Of a DNA stretch of 64,000 bases, positions 57,205-64,000 are shown piece after piece. A program made the position numbers and the translations under genes. How positions within the stretch are numbered: position 1 is the stretch's first letter; every line of letters begins with the position of its first letter. The stretch is from Bacteroidota bacterium (GTDB taxonomy: Bacteria > Bacteroidota > Bacteroidia > Chitinophagales > Chitinophagaceae): assembly GCA_025363385.1 (NCBI GenBank), contig JANYEA010000003.1, forward strand, positions 28,249-92,248, read 5' to 3'. The notes under the pieces are model-generated. The model made no database searches. It worked only from the letters and a program-made list of their open reading frames with translations, and had not been told where the DNA came from.

Positions 57205-59958
57205 ATGCTGCACCACAAATTACCAAAGTCGTTTTGGACCATTTTTGCATTAAGTTCACTGGTGTTTTTTGCTGCCTGCATGTTAAATAATAAGAAGGTA
57301 GACTATAATACGGAGGTCAAACCGATATTTAATAAAAGTTGTATTACCTGCCACGGTGGTGTAAAAAGACAAGGTGGATTTAGTTTATTATTTCGTTCAG
57401 ATGCTTTAGCAAAAAACAAATCTGGTAAACCTGCTATCATACCGGGTAATCCGGATAGTAGCGAACTGATTAAACGACTCAGTTTAAAAGACCCCGAAGA
57501 GCGTATGCCTTATAAGCATCCGGCACTTTCTCAAAAAGAAATCACTACTCTCAAAACATGGATCAAAGAGGGTGCAATATGGGGCAATCATTGGGCGTAT
57601 GTTCCGGTAGCAGAAGTAACCATTCCCTCTAATAGTAGAGGACCATTGGGATTATTTGGAACCCCTTCCTGGATCAATAACAATATTGACCAATTCATTT
57701 ATCAGAAAATAAAAAAAGAAGGGTTAACTGCATCCGATGAAGCAGATAAAGCAACCTTATTAAGAAGGGCTAGTTTAGACATTATTGGAATGCCGGCTTC
57801 TGAAAAAATTAACGAATGGTTCTTACACAATAATGATAAAAATGCGTACGAAAAATTAGTAGACACTTTACTGGTATCTCCACATTATGGCGAAAAATGG
57901 GCTGGGATGTGGATGGACCTTGCGCGCTATTCCGATACCAAAGGTTATGAAAGAGACGATAGTAGAAATATTTGGCGCTATCGCGATTGGTTGATCAAGG
58001 CCTTCAACGAGAACAAACCCTACGATCAATTTTTAATAGAACAAATTGCTGGTGACCTGTTGCCAAATCCTACAGATGCACAATATATTGCCACTGCATT
58101 TCATCGAAATACCATGACCAATGATGAGGGCGGAACCGATAATGAAGAATTTAGAACATCTGCCGTTTTAGATCGGGTTAATGCAACATGGGAGGGTTTG
58201 ATGGGTACTAGTTTTGCTTGTGTACAATGCCATAGTCACCCTTACGATCCTTTCAGGCATGAAGAATATTATCAGTTTATGGCCTTCTTCAATAATACCA
58301 GAGATGAAGATACTTACGATGATTATCCCTTAATTCGTGAGTTTCATGAAACGGATAGTACAAAATTTGAAGCACTAAAGAATTGGGTTAAACAAAATGA
58401 ACCTGCTCGTGAAAAAGAAATTCTTCAGTTTGTAAAAATGCAGCAGCCCGCTATCAATAGTATTGCTGCTGATGAATTAAAAAACGCGGCGCTCATGGAT
58501 ACCAAATGGTTGGTGTTTAGAAATAAAGCAGTGGCTCGTTTAAAAGATATTGAACTTACTAATAAAACAGAATTGATGTATCGTTATGAAGCATACCGAC
58601 CCGGTGGCGAATGGCAGATACACCTTAATAAACCGGATGGCCCATTGCTTTGTAAGTCTGCTGTCATTGAAACACGTGGAAGATGGAAGGAAGCTACCAT
58701 GCATTTTGCTCCCATTGCTGGTAAGTACAATTTATATTTAACCTATAACAGTACGCAATTAAAAATACCGGAAGAAACAGGAATGCAATTCGATTGGTTC
58801 TATTTTACAAATCCTTTCCCAAGTAGACCCTATACTGGTGCAGATACTTCTTATAAATTTTATGTGGAATTATTAGAACCCAGCTTCGTAACTACTACTC
58901 CGGTAATGATGGATAACCCCAAGGAATTATTCCGTGCTACCCATGTTTTTGAAAGGGGTAATTGGTTGGTAAAAGGAAAAGAAGTTGTGCCAAATGTTCC
59001 TGCTTCTTTGGGAGGCTTGCCTGCAAATGCTCCTAAGAATAGATTGGGTATGGCCATGTGGTTAACCGATAAAAAAAATCCATTAGTGTCGCGCACTATC
59101 GTGAATAGAATTTGGGAACAATTTTTTGGTATTGGTCTTGCCGAAACCCTGGAAGATATGGGTACACAAGGCATTGCACCTACGCATCGGGAACTGTTGG
59201 ATTATATGGCCTGGAAGCTGATGTACGAATACAAATGGGATCTGAAAAAATTGATCAAAGAAATTTCAATGAGTGCTGTGTATCGCCAAGACTCCAGGCT
59301 CAATAAAGAAGCAAAAGAAAAAGATCCTACCAATAAATGGTATGCACGCGGACCAAGAGTTCGTTTATCTGCCGAAGAAATCAGAGACCAGGCATTGATG
59401 GTGAGTGGATTAATGAGTGAGAAAATGTATGGCCCTGGTGTAATGCCTTTTCAACCGGAGGGAATTTGGAATTCACCATGGAATGGTTCTTATTGGAAAA
59501 CAAGTGAAGAAGGAAATCAGTATCGCAGATCATTATATACTTATTGGAAACGTTCTGCACCTTATCCTTCTATGTTAAGTTTCGATGCAACTAGCAGAGA
59601 AGTTTGTACTGCCCGCAGAATTAGAACCAATACACCTTTGCAGGCATTAACTACTTTAAATGATTCCGTATTTATTGAAGTGGCCAAACACTTTGCTGAA
59701 CGCATTCAATCTATGAGCATCAAAGATAAAAATGCACAGATCACAAAGGGTTATGAATTAGCTATGCATCATGCCATTTCAGATGACAAAAGAAAAGCCT
59801 TTGAAAAATTATATGATAAAGCATTTACCCAATTCAAAGAAGATAAAAAGAAATTAATCGCAACTACAGGACCAGAAAAACAAACAGCAGAAAATGCTGC
59901 TTTAATTATTGTGGCAGAAGCTTTGTTGAATACGGATGAATTCATCACAAAAAATTAG
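57205..59958 (+). CDS. PSCyt1-DUF1549-DUF1553 protein (Planctomycete-type cytochrome, lipoprotein)
   Basis: This 917-residue protein has a signal with lipobox 'FFAAC' (Cys25). The PSCyt1 haem site C46-x-x-C49-H50 is in 'FNKSCITCHGGVKRQGG'. DUF1549 (PSCyt2) follows with 'LLRRASLDIIGMP', 'EKWAGMWMDLARYSDTKGYE' and the second CxxCH in 'FACVQCHSHPYDPF'. A carbohydrate-binding-like insert lies at about 440-570 ('YEAYRPGGEWQIHLNKPDG'). DUF1553 (PSD1) ends the protein with 'NPLVSRTIVNRIWEQFFG' and 'RRIRTNTPLQALTTLND'. The function of the family is unknown; it is abundant in Planctomycetes and thought to take part in exported redox or polymer breakdown. It is the first gene of a four-gene operon. Confidence 0.93.
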   Translation: MLHHKLPKSFWTIFALSSLVFFAACMLNNKKVDYNTEVKPIFNKSCITCHGGVKRQGGFSLLFRSDALAKNKSGKPAIIPGNPDSSELIKRLSLKDPEERMPYKHPALSQKEITTLKTWIKEGAIWGNHWAYVPVAEVTIPSNSRGPLGLFGTPSWINNNIDQFIYQKIKKEGLTASDEADKATLLRRASLDIIGMPASEKINEWFLHNNDKNAYEKLVDTLLVSPHYGEKWAGMWMDLARYSDTKGYERDDSRNIWRYRDWLIKAFNENKPYDQFLIEQIAGDLLPNPTDAQYIATAFHRNTMTNDEGGTDNEEFRTSAVLDRVNATWEGLMGTSFACVQCHSHPYDPFRHEEYYQFMAFFNNTRDEDTYDDYPLIREFHETDSTKFEALKNWVKQNEPAREKEILQFVKMQQPAINSIAADELKNAALMDTKWLVFRNKAVARLKDIELTNKTELMYRYEAYRPGGEWQIHLNKPDGPLLCKSAVIETRGRWKEATMHFAPIAGKYNLYLTYNSTQLKIPEETGMQFDWFYFTNPFPSRPYTGADTSYKFYVELLEPSFVTTTPVMMDNPKELFRATHVFERGNWLVKGKEVVPNVPASLGGLPANAPKNRLGMAMWLTDKKNPLVSRTIVNRIWEQFFGIGLAETLEDMGTQGIAPTHRELLDYMAWKLMYEYKWDLKKLIKEISMSAVYRQDSRLNKEAKEKDPTNKWYARGPRVRLSAEEIRDQALMVSGLMSEKMYGPGVMPFQPEGIWNSPWNGSYWKTSEEGNQYRRSLYTYWKRSAPYPSMLSFDATSREVCTARRIRTNTPLQALTTLNDSVFIEVAKHFAERIQSMSIKDKNAQITKGYELAMHHAISDDKRKAFEKLYDKAFTQFKEDKKKLIATTGPEKQTAENAALIIVAEALLNTDEFITKN

Positions 59959-59959
59959 A

Positions 59960-61456
59960 ATGAGTAGAAATAATCAACGCATCATACTAGAAGCAAATGC
60001 ACAAACCATGCAACAGCTTACGCGTAGACATTTCTTTCAGGAATGTGTAACGGGTATGGGTGCAATGGCTTTGGGATCTGTATTGGGTGGTTGTAACTGG
60101 CTTGGTTCGAAAGATCCTGGTTCCTTAATTCATTCAAACCCATTGATAGCGCATGCTCCACATTTTGCAGGAAAAGCAAAATCAGTGATTTATTTGCATA
60201 TGGCCGGTGCGCCTTCTCAATTAGAGTTGTTTGATTTTAAACCCGACTTAATGAAGCTCGATGGGCAGGATTGTCCGCAATCATTATTAGAGGGAAAAAA
60301 ATTCGCATTCATTAGAGGTGTACCTAAAATGATGGGCCCTCAGGCATGCTTTCAACAATATGGACAAAGTGGTGCATGGATCTCAGATCACTTACCACAT
60401 TTATCTACGGTTGCTGATGAAATTAGTTTTTTAAAAGCCGTACAAACAGATCAGTTCAATCATGGCCCTGCACAATTATTAATGCATACAGGTACACCCA
60501 GATTGGGTAGACCTTCAATGGGTTCTTGGGTAACTTACGGACTAGGTTCTGAAAATAATAATCTACCTGGATTTGTGGTGTTAACGTCGGGCGGAAAAAA
60601 TCCAGATGCGGGTAAAAGCGTTTGGGGTAATGGGTTTTTACCATCTGTGTATCAAGGGGTACAATGCAGAACAGAAGGTGATCCTGTGTTATTTTTAAAA
60701 GACCCTGCTGGCATGGATAGGGATTTGCGTAAAGCTTCTATTGATGCCATTAATGAAGCAAATAAATTAACCTACGAAGAGTACCAGGATCCAGAAACGG
60801 TTTCGCGAATTGCACAATATGAAATGGCCTATCGTATGCAAATTGAAGTGCCCGAAACCATGAACATAAATGATGAGCCTGCGTATATACACGAGATGTA
60901 TGGTACAAAACCTGGAGAAGCCTGCTTTGCAAATAATGTTTTGCTGGCGCGTAAACTGGTTGAGAAAGGGGTTCGATTTGTACAGTTATATGATTGGGGA
61001 TGGGATAGTCATGGCACCGAAGAAAATTTAGCCATCGATTATGGATTTGTAAATAAATGCAGGGCCACCGATAAGCCCGTAACCGCTTTGTTATTAGATC
61101 TGAAACAGCGTGGATTACTTGATGAAACATTGGTTGTCTGGGGTGGCGAATTTGGAAGAACGCCCATGCAAGAAAATAGAGACGGCAAGAAAAATCCTTT
61201 CAAAGGAAGAGATCATCATACAGAAGCATTTACTATTTGGATGGCTGGTGGTGGAATAAAAAAAGGGTTTAGTTATGGAGAAACAGATGAAATTGGGTAT
61301 AGTGCCATCAGTGGTAAAGTAACCGCATTCGATATCCAAGCTACTATCTTACATCAACTAGGATTTGATCATGAAAAATTAGTGTATCCATTTCAGGGAA
61401 GGTCATTCCGTTTAACAGATGTGCATGGAAGAGTGATTAACGAAATAGTTGCTTAA
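59960..61456 (+). CDS. DUF1501 protein (Tat-exported, sulfatase-like fold)
   Basis: This 498-residue protein starts 1 nt after the stop codon of the DUF1553 gene. A Tat-type signal with 'LTRRHFFQECVTGMGAMAL' precedes a possible lipobox 'LGGC'. Family blocks include 'IYLHMAGAPSQLELFDFKP', 'MGSWVTYGLGSENNNLPGFVV', 'WDSHGTEENLAID' and 'VVWGGEFGRTPMQENRDGK', and 'GRDHHTEAFTIWMAGGG'. The fold resembles the alkaline phosphatase/sulfatase superfamily, with the His and Asp groups as possible metal ligands. DUF1501 and DUF1553 genes are nearly always neighbours, as here. The first ATG at 59960 or an internal one at 60008 could be used. Confidence 0.93.
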   Translation: MSRNNQRIILEANAQTMQQLTRRHFFQECVTGMGAMALGSVLGGCNWLGSKDPGSLIHSNPLIAHAPHFAGKAKSVIYLHMAGAPSQLELFDFKPDLMKLDGQDCPQSLLEGKKFAFIRGVPKMMGPQACFQQYGQSGAWISDHLPHLSTVADEISFLKAVQTDQFNHGPAQLLMHTGTPRLGRPSMGSWVTYGLGSENNNLPGFVVLTSGGKNPDAGKSVWGNGFLPSVYQGVQCRTEGDPVLFLKDPAGMDRDLRKASIDAINEANKLTYEEYQDPETVSRIAQYEMAYRMQIEVPETMNINDEPAYIHEMYGTKPGEACFANNVLLARKLVEKGVRFVQLYDWGWDSHGTEENLAIDYGFVNKCRATDKPVTALLLDLKQRGLLDETLVVWGGEFGRTPMQENRDGKKNPFKGRDHHTEAFTIWMAGGGIKKGFSYGETDEIGYSAISGKVTAFDIQATILHQLGFDHEKLVYPFQGRSFRLTDVHGRVINEIVA

Positions 61457-61473
61457 AAACACAAGTGGATCTT

Positions 61474-62406
61474 ATGAGTTTAAATCGAAGAAAATTTTTA
61501 TCTATGGCAGGAACAGCAGCAGCTCTAGTATCAAGTTCATGGGAATCACTCATGGCAAATACGCCCAAATTTAAAATGCCTCCTGATTTTAGTATTAAGA
61601 TCATGGGAACAAACTGGGGTATTGAAGGAACAGTGGATGCGTTTTGTGAAAAAGCAAAAGCCGCAGGATACGATGGTATTGAAATGTGGTGGCCGGGTGA
61701 TAAGAATGCACAAGACGCATTATTTGATGCATTAAAAAAATACCAACTGGATATTGGTTTTTTATGTGGGGTAGGTGATACTGATCCGCAAAAACATGTA
61801 TTGGCTTTCAAACATATGATAAGTATATGTGCTTATCAAAAAAATCAAAGACCGCTATATATCAATTGCCATTCTGGTAAAGATTATTTTCCCGAAGAAT
61901 ACAATAATGAAATCATTCAACACACAATTGACCTTGCAAAAGAAACTGGTTTAACTATTTGTCATGAATCACATCGTTCGAGGATATTATTTGCGGCACA
62001 TGTTGCTAAAAAATATATTCAGCGATTTAATCAGCTTCGCATGACGCTCGATATTTCGCATTGGTGTAATGTGCATGAATCTTTATTACATGATCAGGAA
62101 GAAACTGTGCAGTTAGCATTAACCAGGGTCGATCATATTCATGCTAGAGTAGGACATCCAGAAGGTCCTCAGGTAAGCGATCCCCGGGCACCTGAATGGG
62201 AAGAAGCAGTAAAGAGGCATTTAGAATGGTGGGATAAAGTAGTAGCATTAAAAATAAAATCAGGTGCAAAACAGTTAACCATATTAACCGAGTTTGGTCC
62301 CCCAGATTACATGCCTACACTGCCTTATACAAGACAACCATTAGCCGATCAATGGGCTATTAATGTGCACATGATGCAATTGCTTAGAAAAAGATATCAA
62401 GCTTAA
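61474..62406 (+). CDS. Tat-exported TIM-barrel sugar isomerase/epimerase-like protein
   Basis: This 310-residue protein begins with a Tat signal ('LNRRKFLSMAGTAAALVSSS'). The AP endonuclease 2 / xylose-isomerase-like barrel shows 'GYDGIEMWWPGD', 'YINCHSGKDYF', 'LTICHESHRSR' , 'MTLDISHWCNVHES', 'VDHIHARVGHPEGPQ' and 'LTILTEFGPPDYMP', giving the Glu-Asp-His-Glu metal set. Such exported isomerase-like proteins often accompany sugar oxidoreductases. The ATG at 61474 is preferred over an in-frame GTG at 61465. It is the third gene of the operon, 17 nt after the DUF1501 gene. Confidence 0.9.
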   Translation: MSLNRRKFLSMAGTAAALVSSSWESLMANTPKFKMPPDFSIKIMGTNWGIEGTVDAFCEKAKAAGYDGIEMWWPGDKNAQDALFDALKKYQLDIGFLCGVGDTDPQKHVLAFKHMISICAYQKNQRPLYINCHSGKDYFPEEYNNEIIQHTIDLAKETGLTICHESHRSRILFAAHVAKKYIQRFNQLRMTLDISHWCNVHESLLHDQEETVQLALTRVDHIHARVGHPEGPQVSDPRAPEWEEAVKRHLEWWDKVVALKIKSGAKQLTILTEFGPPDYMPTLPYTRQPLADQWAINVHMMQLLRKRYQA

Positions 62407-62418
62407 ACCAAGAATCGA

Positions 62419-63822
62419 ATGCTTTTTATTATCACAGATTTTGTTGCACATTTCCATCCGGTATTGGTACATCTTCCTATTGGAATATTATTATTGGCCA
62501 TCTTATTTCATTGGTTAAGTACAAAAGAAAAATATTCCGGTCTATCAATTGCCATCCCCATTGCGTATCTAACAGGAGCCATCACTGCGATTCTTTCTTG
62601 CATTACGGGTTATTTATTATCTGGTTCTGGTGAGTATGATGAAACCACTTTGAACCTGCATCAATGGTTGGGTATACTGGTAGCATTTGTTTCCGCTTCA
62701 GGATATTTATTTTCTCGTACAAATAATGTGCAACAATTGAAATGGGTTTCTATAGCATTGGTTTTGTTACTTACGGTTACGGGGCATTTAGGTGGAACAC
62801 TCACACATGGTGAAGGATATTTGTGGAAAGGATTATCTGAATCAAAAAAAGATTCTGCAGCGGCTGTAAAATTAATTGCTAATGCCCAGGAAGCGATAGT
62901 TTATAAAGATATCATACAGCCGATGTTGCAACAGAAATGTTATAACTGTCACGCTGCTACCAAACAAAAAGGTGGGTTAAGATTAGATTCAGAAGAGTGG
63001 ATGATGAAAGGCGGGAAAAATGGTAAAGTATTAGTGAGTGGAAATATTGATAGCAGTGAAGTATACAAGCGAATTATATTAGATCCTTTAGAGGAAAAAC
63101 ATATGCCACCCAAAGGCAAATCGCAACTCTCAGAGCAAGAAAGGGTATTGTTACAATGGTGGATTGCATCGGGTGCAGACTTTACCAAAAAGTCGAAGGA
63201 GTTTGCTCAAACAGCTTCCATTAAAATAGCATTGAGTGCTTTAGAAAAATCGGAAGTTGTTATTACAAAGCGATCGGATATTCCAGAAGCGGAAATTTCA
63301 AAAGCGAGTGAAAGTAGGTTAAAATCGCTCAGAAAAAAATCTGTAACCATTTTTGAAATATCAGCCAATAGTAATTGGCTTAGTGCCAACTTTGTGAATT
63401 GTACTAAATGGGATGCGGATATAGAAAAACAAATGGGTTCTTTAAAAGACCAATTGATCTGGCTAAAAATACCTGGGGCTCAATTGCAAGAGAGCTCCTG
63501 GAAAACAATTGCTGGATTAACCAATTTAAGAAGGCTAAGTGCAGAACATTCTAATATTACTGATAAAGAGTTGGCTCAGCTTACTGCGCTAAATCAGTTG
63601 CAATATGTAAACCTGGTAGACACTAAAATAACGGTGAAAGGATTGATGCAATTGAAGGGGATTTCAAATCTTACCAATATCTATATTAGTAGAACAGGTA
63701 TTGGTTTACAAGACTTCAAAATAGTACAAACAAATTTCCCCAAAGCGGTGATAGATACTGGTGGATACACTGTGCCATTTATTGCTACAGACACGCAACA
63801 ACTGCATCCTAAGGAGAAGTAA
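62419..63822 (+). CDS. DUF2231 membrane protein with PSCyt1 cytochrome and leucine-rich-repeat-like tail
   Basis: This 467-residue protein has four transmembrane helices in residues 1-140 that fit the DUF2231 family, with intramembrane His13, His18, His81, His123 and His130 that could bind haem. A periplasmic PSCyt1 domain follows with C174-x-x-C177-H178 in 'LQQKCYNCHAATKQKGG' and the family's 'KHMPPKGKSQLSEQE'. The last ~130 residues have leucine-rich-repeat-like units ('LTNLRRLSAEHSNITDKELA', 'LNQLQYVNLVDTKITVKGLM'). It could link the periplasmic cytochromes to the quinone pool (inference). It lies 12 nt after the isomerase gene and ends the operon. Confidence 0.9.
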   Translation: MLFIITDFVAHFHPVLVHLPIGILLLAILFHWLSTKEKYSGLSIAIPIAYLTGAITAILSCITGYLLSGSGEYDETTLNLHQWLGILVAFVSASGYLFSRTNNVQQLKWVSIALVLLLTVTGHLGGTLTHGEGYLWKGLSESKKDSAAAVKLIANAQEAIVYKDIIQPMLQQKCYNCHAATKQKGGLRLDSEEWMMKGGKNGKVLVSGNIDSSEVYKRIILDPLEEKHMPPKGKSQLSEQERVLLQWWIASGADFTKKSKEFAQTASIKIALSALEKSEVVITKRSDIPEAEISKASESRLKSLRKKSVTIFEISANSNWLSANFVNCTKWDADIEKQMGSLKDQLIWLKIPGAQLQESSWKTIAGLTNLRRLSAEHSNITDKELAQLTALNQLQYVNLVDTKITVKGLMQLKGISNLTNIYISRTGIGLQDFKIVQTNFPKAVIDTGGYTVPFIATDTQQLHPKEK

Positions 63823-63857
63823 CCACCCCAGCTGTATGCCGAGTCCGGAATAAGCGT

Positions 63858-63883
63858 CCCCTCCATTGCATGCAATGGAGGGG
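63858..63883. repeat. REP-like perfect palindrome, copy 2
   Basis: A perfect 26-bp palindrome with arms starting CCCCTCCATTGCA is followed by GAAATCT and a T-rich run. It resembles the element at 33779-33803 in its ends, GCATGC centre, GATGGAGGGG/AATGGAGGGG arm and tail. It follows the DUF2231 gene by 36 nt and may also act as its transcription terminator. Confidence 0.7.
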
Positions 63884-63908
63884 AAATCTATTTTTTTAAA
63901 ATCTATTT

Positions 63909-64000
63909 CTCCTCACTCCTCACTCCTCACTCCTCACTCCTCACTCCTCACTCCTCACTCCTCACTCCTCACTCCTCACTCCTCACTCCTCACTCCTCAC
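63909..64000. repeat. Tandem 7-bp repeat (CTCCTCA)n, about 13 copies, running off the window
   Basis: CTCCTCA is repeated without a mismatch for 92 bp from 63909 to the last base of the window, so its full length is unknown. It lies just after the second REP-like palindrome and outside any gene seen here. Confidence 0.95.

Noticed and set aside
63909..64000. Tandem repeat considered as a CRISPR array
   Set aside because: The units are 7 bp and contiguous, with no spacers and no cas genes.

Overview
This window is chromosomal DNA of a low-GC Bacteroidota bacterium, most likely of the family Chitinophagaceae. The evidence is the gldB gliding lipoprotein, two type IX secretion system (T9SS) cargo proteins with C-terminal sorting domains, a DUF5686 outer-membrane protein, a Thermus-type isocitrate dehydrogenase with a C-terminal extension, and many copies of the Bacteroidota -7 promoter element TAnnTTTG ahead of genes. 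The family-level placement is inference. I see no rRNA, tRNA, CRISPR array, phage or insertion sequence.

Layout. 1-2.4 kb: the tail of a serine beta-lactamase-like hydrolase and a FadL-type porin. 2.4-8.5 kb (minus): a tight four-gene operon of exported amide and peptide hydrolases (N-acyl-D-amino-acid deacylase, penicillin-binding-type serine hydrolase, M19 dipeptidase, penicillin-acylase-like Ntn hydrolase). 8.6-14.6 kb: prfA, galE, a low-affinity phosphate transporter with its DUF47 partner, and a PhoR/PhoB-like two-component pair. 14.7-24 kb: a large exported protein ending in a possible caspase-fold domain, a glyoxalase-II-like hydrolase, and two very large outer-membrane proteins. 24-34 kb: housekeeping genes (pyrD, thiolase, universal stress protein, nadE, gldB, apaG, icd, pyruvate dehydrogenase E2). 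34-46 kb: a zincin metalloprotease, a histone-H1-like Lys/Ala-rich protein, a CoA-binding protein, a ferredoxin-NADP-reductase-like flavoprotein, and two giant T9SS cargo proteins (Asp-box propeller and subtilisin). 46-52 kb: mfd and gyrB with a small degenerate zinc-ribbon-like protein between them. 52-55.5 kb: an AraC regulator with a cysteine cluster, a DUF6498 membrane protein, a decayed-looking small-ORF interval and an unknown secreted protein. 55.5-63.8 kb: an amidohydrolase lipoprotein followed by a four-gene operon of Planctomycete-type redox and hydrolase proteins (PSCyt1-DUF1549-DUF1553, DUF1501, TIM-barrel isomerase, DUF2231-PSCyt1). The window ends in a perfect 26-bp palindrome and a 7-bp tandem repeat that runs off the edge.

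The parts most worth following up are the DUF1501/DUF1553/DUF2231 operon, the possible caspase-fold protein divergent from the two-component pair, the four-hydrolase operon, and a set of genes whose -7 box lies only 1-6 nt before the ATG, which suggests leaderless mRNAs.
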